A stretch of 47,823 nt of DNA from Priapulus caudatus (lineage: Eukaryota > Priapulida > Priapulimorpha > Priapulimorphida > Priapulidae). Where the stretch lies: contig NW_014577221.1 in assembly GCF_000485595.1 (NCBI RefSeq), positions 94,978 to 142,800 of the forward strand. The letters are read 5' to 3'. The translations under genes and the position numbers were made by a program. The notes under the pieces were generated by a model. It saw nothing but the letters and a program-made list of their open reading frames with translations, was not told the origin of the DNA and ran no database searches. Positions 31,401 to 42,641 of the stretch are shown piece by piece; within the stretch, counting starts at the first letter, position 1; each line of letters starts with the position of its first letter.

Positions 31401-34400
31401 ATCAATAGGAGTAAGACAGACTAAAACTGGCAAACTTCAACATTTAGTAGCCTTATAAGGCCACCGCACACCAGCCGATTTTTACAAACGATGAAGCGAT
31501 GAAGCGATGTAGGTGTGCGGGGGCCTGAATATGCGAGCTGAGAAAAAAATACAATGCGTCCAAGCGAACAATCAAGCGAACAATGCGAATTGAGTGTGGA
31601 AATTTACACAGCCACTCGCACACGCTGTTCAATCTTCCAAGATCACGCGCACACCACAAAATCGCGTCCAAATAATCAGTTCAAAATCAAACATGTTTGA
31701 TTTTGGAACGATCACCCGATAAAAATAAAATCGTCTACAAATGAACGCGCACACCTACATCGCTTCATCGCTTCATCGTTTGTAAAAATCGGCTGGTGTG
31801 CGGTGGCCTTTAGTCTACCTATGATTTATTGTGTTTAACTCAATAAACTTGAGCTCAAGTGTTACCTTAATCATTAAACTAATTCCGTGTCTAATCGTTG
31901 GTCTCACAAAAATGACAAATCGGGAGATATCGGTTCAAACGTACAATGTGGTTTTAGCAATTTATACCACATTGTAAACAACAGTGGACCGAACTCAGCT
32001 GAAACAACGGGCAACGCTGTTGAATCGCCCTCTACCGCAGAGCAATGCAAACTAGCGAGGTTCGCCAGAGATTTCGGAAAGTTAAAAACGACTTGTTGTT
32101 GTATGCAATAAATCATAGGTAGACTAAGGCTACTAAATGTTGAATTTTGCTGGTTTTAGTCTGTCTTACTCCTATTGATAGACTCCTGATGTCATTACTG
32201 TCATTCAACATAGCCTATAAATAACACCAAGTCGTTTTTAACTTTCCAAAATCCCTGGCGAACCTCGCTAGTTGTTTGCATTGCTCTGCGGTAGAGGGCG
32301 ATTCAACAGCGTTGCCCTTTGTTTCAGCTGAGTTCGGTCCACTGTTGTTTACAATGTGGTATAAATTGCTAAAACCACATTGTACGTTTGAACCGATATC
32401 TCCCGATTTGTCATTTTTGTGAGACCAACGATTAGACACGGAATTAGCTTAATGATTAAGGTAACACTTGAGCTCAAGTTTATCGAGTTAAACACAATAA
32501 ATCATAGGTAGACTAAGGCTACTAAATGTTGAATTTTGCCGGTTTTAGTCTGTCTTACTCCTTATTGATAGACTCCTGATATTATGTTTAGGATTTATCA
32601 TATTTATTCTAGAATATGTATTCTATATTTTATTTTTAGGATATTTATTTTAATTGATTTAATTAGTAGGGAAAAAGTAATTAAGCAACTAGTAGGTACC
32701 AAGATGTGTAGGCATCTTGAGGGATTTCTCATTTAGGTAAGTGAGTTGTGCAGTACGCTGGGTTTATTGACTGTTACCAAACATGGAACTTCTCAATTAC
32801 TGTTACTTTCTGTCTCAGATTCCAATTCAAAACAACGCAAGACATCATCTGTTCCAATAGCCGACGAAGACGAAAACAATTCGGCCAAAAAGACGCGCCG
32901 CCACGTGGCTGTTGCCACGGTAATTGAGCAGTCTGTCCTGGATGCGGACATAATTGTCCGGGATGCGGACATAATCACGCCTTCCAACCGAGTAACGAGG
33001 AGCATGGGCCGTTTCGTCAGCGAGTGCCAGCCTCGCTCCCTCACCCCACCCCGGGGGGTGCATCAGTCTGCCGAATCCTTAGAGCTTCCTACGCAGAATC
33101 CGCAGAGCAGGAGTCGCGGCGACGATCCTCAAACTCCCGCGCCTGTCAACAATGGTCCGACCCAGCCGCCAGGGGGCGCCACTGAGAAGGCGGTGTTCAA
33201 GACGCCGCACCTGCCCTCCGGCAAGAAGACTCCCTTCTCCGTCGTGCGGGCGGTGAACCGCACCTTCCCGATCGGCTCGAGTCCGTTCGTGACGGTGCGC
33301 CCGCGGTCGGCCGGCCCGCGTTGCTCCAGCAGTGACTTGGACGAGATCACTGACTTCTCTCCGGAGCAGCTCGACTTTGCGGAGGCCGGGTGTGACCTGG
33401 CGGGGAGGGAAACGGACTGTGTGGAAATCGAGGCGCGTTCGGTCCAAGACGACGAACCAGAGCAGACGTCCGTGCCGCTTCACCTGCTGAGGCACGTCGG
33501 TCAGGTGCTGCCATCTGTCGAGGAATCGCCATGCGAAGTAGAGGACAGGAGCAATGGTAAATGATAGTGATGTCACGATCATCGGTTGAACAGTGGCTTG
33601 AACCAAGCGCTTGGTTATCAAAATCCATAATCAATTTCATCGGGAAGGAAAAAAATATTGAAATAAATGTAAAACTTGATCAAGAAAACTTGGAGAAGTG
33701 ATGAGAATCAGAGATATCATCGCTATTTTAGTTCGGGAATCACCCGACATTCGCCGTAGTTACTTCCTGTTGAGGGGCTAAAGCCTAGGACACACTAGGG
33801 ATTTTAAACGCTGGCTAAACAAGCACATATATGCACACACGTACATGCACACGACGTTACGCACACGCAGGCATTCAACACCCCGAGTAACCGATTGTAA
33901 CCGATCATCGGTTACTTGGGTCCAACCGATGATCGATTACGAAATTACAACCGATTGACAACACTAGTAAAAGAGTAACTCACAGTCGTATGTGATAGTG
34001 CCATAGTAGTACAACGGTCGAGTGTAGCGGTGGTAGACCGAGAACACTTCATCATGTGACGTTATCATGTTATAATACATGGTGTTATCAATATTCCCCT
34101 GATTTTATATAATTGTTAATCGTTTGTGTGACCTCATGGGAAGTAATTACAACGTATTAGGGTGTTGTGTATAATTAGATGTTTATGTTTCCATAGCTGT
34201 GCATGTTCATAATCAGTGAATGTTTATCAAGCGAATTTTGGTAAAGTTATGTTCACTAATATTACATGTAATATGTGATATGTGATGAATGATATGTGAA
34301 TGAAATTATCCAGGGTCTACTACTCACACAGAGACAAGCAGGTCTGTCCAGTACTTCAAGGACTTGTTGGTCTCAGAAGCGCTGCGACTAGAGGCACTCT

Positions 34401-37400
34401 GTCAGCATGCAAATGATGTGTACTGTGCTGTGACGGATCTTAGTGAGGATTGTACGTACCTTCTCTGTGACAATCTTCTGTGAGAGATCTGCATTCCACC
34501 TCATTTTATTTTCTTCACAGTTTGCTGAAGCAGAAGGTCATTCACTGTTTTTCGTACAATATATAATTGTACAATTCGTAATGCTTCATTTCGCTACTAT
34601 CTGCTTTCTGGCACTATTAATTATCGAGGATACTGTTTGCACTCTCGGTGTGAATGCCTAAATATCAAATATAGTGGTATTTTCTGTTTACAGTACAAGG
34701 CCAGATTAGAACTGTCGTAGGACAAGGTCAGCTGCTGATGCAGCAACGGTTCAAACAGTTTGCAGGCTTGCTGCACAATTGCGAGTTTGGACTTGGGGAG
34801 AAAGAAACTACCTGTGGTGACCTACAGGGATTTTGGGACATGATATATTTTCAGGTAGAATTAGGGAATTTTGTTATAATGAGCTAAATTGTTTGGTTAC
34901 AGACAAACTATTGGCACTACCATCATCACACATTTCTTAAACTATCAGGGGCCTGTCAGAGATGAATTTACATTTTTGTTTTAGTGATAAAGTGATTTAG
35001 TTTAGTGATAAATGTCCTGTAAACACTGAGCACATCATCATCATTTCATTACTATCTTCCAGGTTGAAGATGTAAACGAAAAGTTTTCCAATCTTGAGCA
35101 ATTGCATGCCAAAGGATGGAAGAGTGAGACACCTAAACCTAAGCTGCTGCCTAAAAAGAAAAAGGTAAAATTTCATAGATGTAGTTTGTTCTATTATTTT
35201 ATACACTGAAAACGTGTTTCCGCTTACATCTTGGTTACAAAAAGATTGGTTAGAAAATGATCCCTGCAGTATATCGACAGAATAAGGAGTAAATAAAAAA
35301 CGCAATTTGTATTTTTTCCCTCCTGAAAGTGTATATACTTGTCTATTATTAATCAAACAAATTAATTTCTTTGTTTTTATGTAAAAGTCTTATATATTTG
35401 AATTCGAATGCTTTGTAGTTACTATGAATGTGACAGGACTTGTTGACACCAGCCTGCAAATAACCTGTGCATTCAGTCATGAAAAAGTAAAACTATACTT
35501 CCCAAACCAGTTTGCAAAATGAATCGAAATTCATGAATTGCAGTGCAAGGCGAATCTATCTCGGCAACCTTGTTAGTTAGGCCATACGTGGCTGCTCCCA
35601 GTCACCCCAAATAGGGCTATGCCTGTAGCAAACCACCTGTCACATCATCTTTTCACGGGAAACACTGATTTCAGAAGACTGCTGGCACGCGAACAGGAGC
35701 TGCTCAGAAGGATAAGAAGGCCAGTGCAGCGTCTGTGGCTGCACGAGCGCGCATCGCTGCAGCGCGCATCGCTGCAAGGCGTGAGAAGAAACAGGAGCCT
35801 GAGCACGCTAATGAACAACCACGTACGTGCATTTCCTTGTTGGCCACCAATGCTTGTGCATTGTCTGCCCGTTGCTAACCACTACTGTTGTAGGATTACT
35901 CGGAAATTCTCTAATCATTGGCAAGGAATTATAACGTATATATATATAGTCTACATCAGTAAACTAATACAAATTACTTGCGAAATTCTACCTGACTGCA
36001 GTTTGCAACTTGGGAATAATTACAGAAATATTTTGTTAAAGTTGTGCTTACAAAGCACTGAAGCTCTATGCACAACTGTTGCCAAGATTATCCATGTACT
36101 ACAATATGTTGTTATTTCGAAACATGTTATGATGTAACACATAATTTATTTACTCAGCTGAAGCAAAGTCATCGCCATACTCCCCCTATGCGCAAGTGGC
36201 CAAGGAAAAAGCAGTGCGCGTGTCATCAATGCAGAGCCCTCGGGTGATGATGGTGCTGGCCTCTCACGCACGCTCATCCATGAGCCCACTACCAATGTCA
36301 GCCTTGAGCAGTCTCCAAAACTCACCTCTTCATACTAGCAATCGGATGGAAACTCCCTGCAAAACACCTACCATTGCGAATGTGGTTCCCCCTTCTGCAG
36401 GTGTGTATGTGCATCCCTTTGAGGCTCTTCATGGATTATATTTAATTCACAATTTAATTCATTAGTTACTGTTTAGTGTTTTTTGTTACCTCCGCCCAAT
36501 GGAGTTGGAGGAGGTTATGTTTTTTAGCTCTCGTGTGCGTGTGTTCGCACGCGCGAGCCAGCCAGCGCAGCGAGCCAGCGAGCGTGTACATGTGAGCGAG
36601 CAGCAAGTTAGCGTGTACATGTCAGTATGCTGGCGTATATCGTGGGTTATTCGTGTGTTCGTGAGTCGTATGGTGTATGGCGCATGTCGTTGGCGGAGGT
36701 ATGCACTCTCCGTGAGTGCACTCTGTCTAGTTCTTTATGTGTTATGTGGACCTGGGAAGATGATAGGACGCACAAATGTAAGTAAAGATGTTCGTCGTAG
36801 AGATTTGAAATCAAGTTACGTGATTCTGTGCATCATATCTGATTACGATTTAAATACGGCAGGCAAACACTCTGTCAACGGGTCACTCGAAATGCCCAAG
36901 TCGGCAATGAAGGATCATCGTTCACCTTACTCGCAAACTCTGCGCCGGTCCGTGCGCATTATGTCACCTCCTGCTCATACCACAAGGGCCGGATTGTCGC
37001 CCGTTCCAGGTACACGTTGTTAGCGTGTTTCACAAGTGGTTAAAAATTCTCAGATGCTTTAGTTTAGGACTTATAGCTCATATTAATTTTCTTTTGCGGG
37101 CTCTCATAAATCGCAAGCAGCGTACTGTTTAAGAAAAATCCCCATCTTGTGGAAGTGGCAGTGGTGCATGATACGAACATGTTATTAATTGTTGCATTAT
37201 TCAAGAATTGTAAATTAACAATTTAAGTACTCGTGTACTATTTAATGGTTTAATTCCGAAATAGGTTTTACGACCCCGGACAGTAATACGGATACCGACG
37301 AGGATGCAGAAGTGCTGAAGAAATTCCCGAACCTGAGGATCGGCTTCACACCCAAGCGCTTCTCGACAGAGAACCAAGTTCCACTGTCGCCCTTATCCAT

Positions 37401-37825
37401 GCAGAAGGGTGGGCCGCGACGCAGCAAGGTAATAAATGATCATATCATGTCTTGTTACCTCTCCTTGCTTTAGGTACAGACAGCCGAGGCAGTGCAACAT
37501 GTCAGAATTGTCCGTTGCTTTCGATTAGGGCTTTGTCATCTGTGATTCAGAATCACGATCATGATCACGAATCAAGAGTATTTTATTGCACTACCTTTCT
37601 TTCCAATTTGATGATAAATCATTACCCTTGCACAGCCGTCTGTATTCACATCCCATTAATGTGTTTATATGTAATTAAAACGTATTTGCTTAAATATCTG
37701 AAAATATTTTCTTGCATTTTTAGAGATTAAGTCTCTTGTATACACCAAAGAAACCTGATGATAAAGAAAACCAAGGCATCGACCACAATGACTTGATGTC
37801 GTTTGACTCACCGATGGCTGTTTAG
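28452..37825 (+). CDS. DLGAP5: DLGAP5/HURP-like spindle-assembly protein, 15 exons
   Basis: HURP is a Ran-regulated microtubule-bundling factor on kinetochore fibres; DLGAP proteins share a GKAP domain. Exons: 28452-28629, 29094-29342, 29523-29667, 30154-30366, 30826-30929, 31196-31255, 32819-33556, 34314-34451, 34694-34854, 35063-35164, 35675-35822, 36158-36400, 36863-37009, 37265-37428, 37724-37825. Phases join throughout, giving about 963 residues. The N-terminus is basic (MNRQKHYK) with a coiled stretch ending in FKVGAITYPP, as in HURP. SFAPADFNF ... PMTPTSASSFLVPS (about residues 215-250) matches the HURP SFAP/MTP-S block. The GKAP-like core is in exons 8-10: SVQYFKDLL, LLMQQRFKQFAGL, TTCGDLQGFWDMIYFQVEDV, KFSNLEQL. 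Exon 11 is an Ala/Arg/Lys helix. The C-terminus has several S/T-P sites, plausible mitotic kinase targets. It is longer than human HURP (846 residues), mainly through exon 7 (246 codons). Lineage assignment to DLGAP5 rather than another DLGAP rests on the N-terminal motifs. Confidence 0.9.
28984..29008. repeat. Short interstitial telomere-like repeat
   Basis: About three GGTTAG units followed by GGTTTTTAAACC in DLGAP5 intron 1. It lacks the ATCTGATATGG and GTAGGCG flanks that mark the palindromic elements, so it is an independent short array. Confidence 0.7.
30452..30736. mobile_element. MITE-like inverted-repeat element in DLGAP5 intron 4
   Basis: The left end is TTTTAGGCCATCCTTAAAAA and the right end in reverse complement is TTTTCTAAGGCCATCAAAAA. 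Both are followed by ATGTTTGCTGTCC and CCGACC, giving terminal inverted repeats of about 40 bp. The T-rich interior has no coding capacity. The superfamily is not determined. Confidence 0.65.
31331..31378. repeat. Palindrome with TATCAGGAGT termini
   Basis: TATCAGGAGTTAATGAAGAC with its reverse complement directly opposite (arms about 23 bp, almost no loop), flanked by (TA)n. The outer TATCAGGAGT is shared with the foldback element 13 bp further on, but the inner part is different. Confidence 0.8.
31391..32189. mobile_element. Foldback/MITE element with TCAGGAGTCTATCAATA termini
   Basis: Terminal inverted repeats of about 80 bp: the left is TCAGGAGTCTATCAATAGG, GTAAGACAGACTAAAAC, and the right is the reverse complement ending TTGATAGACTCCTGA. 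The interior (31,887-32,111) holds an open frame of 74 codons, also kept in the inverted partial copy beside it. A second MITE is nested in its left arm (31,457-31,810). It is in DLGAP5 intron 6. Confidence 0.75.
31457..31810. mobile_element. Nested PIF/Harbinger-like MITE (about 354 bp)
   Basis: The TIRs begin AAGGCCACCGCACACCAGCC and extend through ACGATGAAGCGATG repeats, more than 60 bp with small changes. The sibling arm near 32,510 (reverse complement AGTAGCCTTAGTCTACC) is an empty site, showing duplication of TTA at the insertion (CCTTA|TAAGG ... GGCCT|TTAGTC). A TTA/TAA target is typical of PIF/Harbinger elements. Confidence 0.75.
32190..32579. mobile_element. Inverted partial copy of the TCAGGAGTCT foldback element
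   Basis: Carries the interior and one terminus of the adjacent 31,391-32,189 element in opposite orientation, ending TTGATAGACTCCTGA at 32,579. It retains the empty site for the nested MITE and the 74-codon open frame on the minus strand (32,215-32,439). Together the two copies make a large potential hairpin inside DLGAP5 intron 6. Confidence 0.75.
36483..36725. mobile_element. TTACCTCCGCC-type repeat in DLGAP5 intron 12
   Basis: Begins TTACCTCCGCCCAATGGAGT, TGGAGGAGGTTATG and ends near GGCGGAGGTATGCACTCTCC, with GC/GT-rich low-complexity sequence between. The same opening occurs at 47,682 near the window end. No coding capacity; the boundaries are approximate. Confidence 0.55.
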
Positions 37826-37887
37826 AAAGGTGTTTATTAATTATTATATGTAAATATTGCATTGTTTACAGTGCTCTTGTGCCCGTC

Positions 37888-38471
37888 GGGTCTATGTCTC
37901 CCTGGGTACTGCCGGAACGAAATTAAATTTGAAAACCCAGCCAGTACTGATTCCAAATATTTTTATTTCTACTATATAACCTATGGTAAAATCCATATAA
38001 ATAGGCCAGTCTTGTTTAAAAGTTACCAGTGCTAAGTTGGGTGACAGGCTGCCATTTCCAACACTGTTAACAGTGTTATATGCCCATCCCAGTCCATCTA
38101 TAGTCCCATGTTCCATCACTTTTAGTATCTGTGTTATCTGAAGATTTATGTCACCGTCTGTTTTCTGTTGGGTATCGGCATTAGTGTTGACTCGCTAGTC
38201 ACTTCCCTCTACTGTGGCTAGTCGGGTCTATGTCTCCCTGGGTACTGCCGGAACGTACCCTGGTAACTTCTAATATTCCGGACCGTACCTCGCCTACTTC
38301 ACTAACGCCTCAACGAGTCTAGGGAGTCGCCTACGCCTACTCCCTAACCCTAACCCTAAGTTACCCTAACCCTAACCCTAACCATATCAGATAGTTACCA
38401 GGGTTCGTTGCGGTATACCAGACCATACCCAGGGTACATTCCGGCAGTACCCAGGCTGGAAGACATAGACC
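37888..38471 (+). mobile_element. Third, inverted fragment of the ELP2 3' end, bounded by type-A element arms
   Basis: It starts with half an arm of the type-A palindromic element (GGGTCTATGTCTCCCTGGG, 37,888-37,919) and switches at exactly the start of the candidate ELP2 terminal exon. It then follows the ELP2 3' region (reverse orientation to the gene at 17,690) and ends in a complete type-A element (38,224-38,471). Homology runs about 8 bp beyond that element (TATGAGCT). The exon frame is still open to the same stop. It lies 63 bp past the DLGAP5 stop codon and has the empty site for the 1.17-kb Helentron-like insert. Confidence 0.75.
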
Positions 38472-39710
38472 TTATGAGCTTCTCGTGTTACCCATATGGT
38501 TGCATTACTGTCATGTTGTTCGCCATTTTCTCTGAAATTATTAAAAACGTATAAATTTGCAGAAATCCTACAGGCTGCTTTTGCAGGCACCTGATAACGG
38601 ATTTATCCCCTAATAATTATAAGGAACGATTATACGAAACTGCATGGTCCTTTCTTGCTTATAAGCATAGAAGAAGGCATAGAAGCATTTGTTCCCATTT
38701 ATTTAGGTTTTCATGGGCATGTGATGGGAGTGACTCAACAGATTTATCATAAGGAGATTTCATGCATGTTTTATTCAATAAATAGTTTGGTTTTATAGAC
38801 AACGGCATCGCGGACTTTTCATTTTCAGTGTAGCAGATATAGAATTCATGGTAAACATGTAATTGAAAGTTATTCATCGACAAAAATAGTCTTTTCTTAT
38901 CTTTTCATTTGTGGCCAGTACATAAGAGCAGTGCCCAAAAGTAGTATGTAAGCAAGTTACTGTATTCTGAAACACATGTTATAGTGCAATCTTAGCCATA
39001 AACATATAGTAGGTTTTATTTTCATTCATTACAGCATGTTGAATGTTAGACAGAACTTGCATAGTAATATTAGGTTAGAGTTATCAAAATGTGTTTGTGT
39101 AAAAATTGCTAAAAATATGTGGTGCGAGTAGTTTTTATTGATACCTGTATTCTCTTTGTTAATCATATCTGTAACCACATCGATCTGTAGCAATTTCTAT
39201 ATATAATTATGGATAGTACCATTTTTCTTTTCTGTTCACTTCATAAGTGGTAGTCAATAGTTACTACTTAGTAAATATATACGTATAGTTAAGAGCTAAT
39301 AAATACCTTTATAAGGTATATAAGGTATTTATTAGCTATTGGTATAGTGTGATATATTTTGATTTGTTCTATGTAAAATAATGTCATAAAGCAAAGGAAA
39401 GCTATGAATCAAAGATTATAGTAATGTGTTTCTATTACCTGAATGCGACAATCACTATGTATCGTCAGCCGAACATGCCAGGCTTCTCCCTACGTTGCGC
39501 AAACCGGGCGCGCCCGGCCCGTTTGGGAAAACTCCCCCCCCCCGTTTCAATCGTTGCGCCACGTTTAAATTATTTCCGCCCCGATTTTATTTTTAATTTT
39601 TTTTAATGGGAATGGCTACATGAGGAACAGGCTGAGTGAGTCAGCTTTGGAGGCGCTGCTGCTACTGGCAATTGAGGGGCCACCTCGGCAAGAATTCCCA
39701 TTCGACCCAC

Positions 39711-39906
39711 TGGCAGCAAGAACAAGTCCGCACCTGCAGCTACAGCACACACGCATTTATTGACTATATATAACAACGTTATATATAGTTGTTATAGTAG
39801 CTATAGTTGTTATAGTAGTTATATATAACTATATATAATGTTGTTATATATAGTCAATAGATGCGTGTGTGTTGTAGCTGCAGGTGCGAACTTGTTCTTG
39901 CTGCCA
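39711..39906. repeat. Inverted repeat with 67-bp arms
   Basis: The left arm (39,711-39,777) begins TGGCAGCAAGAACAAGTCCG and the right arm (39,840-39,906) is its near-perfect reverse complement ending CTTGTTCTTGCTGCCA. They are separated by about 62 bp of TATA/GTTATAG-rich sequence that is itself self-complementary. It resembles a small foldback element. Confidence 0.85.
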
Positions 39907-40174
39907 CTGCCAGTGATTCGACCAGGCCCCCAGACCCCCCTAGTTTTCCCTTCCCCTCCCCCATCCCCCTCCCTCTGTTTCAATTTCATCCTGGGGAGAG
40001 CCCTGCATGCATTTATTCCCTCAAGCTGCTTTACAAGCATACATCCAATTTCTGCACATAAAACAACAGCTGGATGGCTTCAAGGCTAGGTGTAGTCGTC
40101 AGTGCACGTGGTTCCAGTCATCTACGAAGGAATCACTGCAAAGCTCCATATGAGAGAAATAGAGCATCCAATAT

Positions 40175-40545
40175 CATAACAGTATCAATACGTTATAATA
40201 ACGGTATCAATACGATATAACAGTATCAATACGTTATAATAACAGTATCAATACGATATAACAGTATCAATACGTTATAATAACGGTATCAATACGATAT
40301 AACAGTATCAATACGATATAATGGTATCAATACGATATAACAGTATCAATACGATATAACGGTATCAATACGATATAACAGTATCAATACGATATAACAG
40401 TATTAATACAATATAACGGTATCAATACGATATAACGGTATCAATACGATATAACGGTATCAATACGATATAACGGTATCAATACGATATAACGGCATCA
40501 ATACGATATAACAGTATCAATACGATATAACGGTATCAATACATT
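40175..40545. repeat. 19-20 bp minisatellite
   Basis: About nineteen units of GTATCAATACGATATAACG, alternating A and G at the last position. Early units carry GTTATAATAACG, so the array changes from a mixed to a uniform unit along its length. Confidence 0.95.
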
Positions 40546-42641
40546 ATCATAAGAGTAGTGATGGGAATCGGTTGGAATTTCATCATCAGTTGCACCCAGC
40601 CGATCAATGATCGAAGATAATTGGTTGAATGTTATTGATCGTGGTTACCAGATATTGAAATATATCATATAATATAATGCAGTATTTTTTATAATACAAT
40701 AAAAGCTAAATACTAAAAGCTATCTAACAGTACTATGCTTGCTTATGTTTGGTGTAGGTTAGACTTACTGTCTCAATCACGGTACATATACCGTTAGTTT
40801 GTTTTCCCATTTGACGTCTGTGCTTACCTCTGAATTCTCACGTCTATTTTTATATTACTAGTAGGGATACTGGTCGAAAAATTTTGCTATAAATAGAAGC
40901 CCTGGATAGACCTCAGCCAGTACATTACAGTGATACTTTAATCGTCGATATTGGTTTAGGGGTTCCGGAGCTATTGCGATTTTAGTGAGCGTCGCTGGGG
41001 TTATTTTTCTCGTGCCATTTCCGAGTATGTGTCCGGAAGCCCGTGGTATAGATTTTGATCGTTATTTGTAAAATAAATAAGGCACAACTTATAAGTAAAT
41101 ATATTCACCTCACGAAGTTATATGGGCGTTTGTTGTATGATGATTGTTATATGAAATAATTATTTACTGCAATCTGGAAGACACCTTTGCATTTCTATAG
41201 GTGTCTGAATATATAGCTCCATAGCAAGCGATTTATGTATTGTATCAGCAACGGCACCGACATTTTTTGAGCAATTCCTCCCATTTTGAGGTCAAATTAA
41301 TTATGCCATGGTTCTGCTCTACCTGCCACATTGAAAATTCATATTCTGATAGAAATGCTTCCAAATAACATGTTTCTGAAGAAAAATAACATGTAAATAA
41401 CACCAATTATTTTATATTGCAGTCAAATTTTGGAGGAAATTGAAAATTTTAAGGTAAAGACTTTTGAGCTGTCCGTTTTCTGTATCGAAAGTATTTTTTC
41501 TTCATCTAATTAAAAATAGTTTCAATGCTGCTAGATATCTGAAATTTTGTATATTTATATTATATAAATGTATGAGATTACTAGCAAAAATTGTTAGTGG
41601 TTGCAGGGGGAGTGTGGACAGACATGTCTAACATTAGTAAATACAACACAAGTAGTGTACACTGACGTTTCCACCGTTTAATTTAATTTTAATATCTATT
41701 TGGTATTTTAACAAATTCTGATTGGTGCCGTAGTTTTAATAAAGTGGTGAATACTTTTGCTATTCCACTGGCTACAACGAAACCATGTAAAATGGACAAG
41801 AAATTAAATCATGATATGTGAATAATGTGAATGCCTAAACATATACCATGTAACATGAAAATAATACAGAATTCGTATTGTATATAGCTTGCAAACACAA
41901 CATTTATTAAATTAACAGGCATATCAGTCCTCACTTATCAGAAAATTCAGTCTCACAATTTAAAATCGTATAGCTGAAAAGATGTATAATAAAAATTTGT
42001 GTCACAAAAATAATTTTGCTATGAACTATAGTGTATTTAGATATTTATATGAAAACATATTTATCAGGGGATATTCACTCATGAGACCATAAAATGTGTG
42101 CAAAACGTGTATACAAGAACGTGAAGATATTTGCATGCAAACTCAAAATTTTTCCTTTGCATAATATATTTGCACAGAAAACGAATACAAAGAAGAGTCG
42201 ACCTTTATACCTGTTAAATAAACGCATAAAAGTATACATGTACATCAGATTCTCTTTACTATATCTACTTTCAAGATATGACACCATCTTTTCCATATAA
42301 ATATCTTTCTTTATTTAAATATTAGATATTATTATGTATTTAGAGTTCTAGTGTAAAGAATTTTTGAAAGTGTTGTCATCCAAAATTACCAGTGTTGCCT
42401 CCCTGCTGGGAAACACAAATGTGTCATTTACACAAAAATTTAATCCAATCACAACACCCAGAAGCATGGTCCCAGTTGGTGATAAAAATCAACCTATCAG
42501 GGAATATAACGTACTACCTCTGCTTGACAAGAGGAACAAAATAACCCTAATTCCATAGAATCCTTAGTAGTCGGATTAATATATGAACTCTCCAAAGTCT
42601 TGCATAATCATATTTATGCATTTAACCTTGAACGTGACCTA

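Larger units (their letters stand above)
38480..42641. other. Non-coding stretch between DLGAP5 and HM13
   Basis: AT-rich, with no frame resembling a protein. It contains a short palindrome at 39,294-39,337 (arms AGCTAATAAATACCTT), a large hairpin at 39,711-39,906 and a minisatellite at 40,175-40,545. The right end holds the likely HM13 3' UTR, with a minus-strand AATAAA at about 42,310-42,315. Confidence 0.5.

Noticed and set aside
37892-38119. 75-codon minus-strand frame beginning MMEHGTIDGLGW
   Set aside because: Antisense of the ELP2 terminal-exon fragment; a similar frame occurs antisense in copy 2 at 17,615-17,833.
38330-38400. Chromosome end or ancient chromosome fusion marked by telomeric repeats
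   Set aside because: The array is short, lies in the centre of a palindromic dispersed element, and recurs with the same flanks at five sites.
40175-40545. CRISPR-like array
   Set aside because: Repeats are head-to-tail 19-20 bp units with no unique spacers, in a eukaryotic genome; it is a minisatellite.
42094-42300. Complementary open frames on both strands rich in Lys/Phe
   Set aside because: AT-rich non-coding sequence with no splice partners or similarity.
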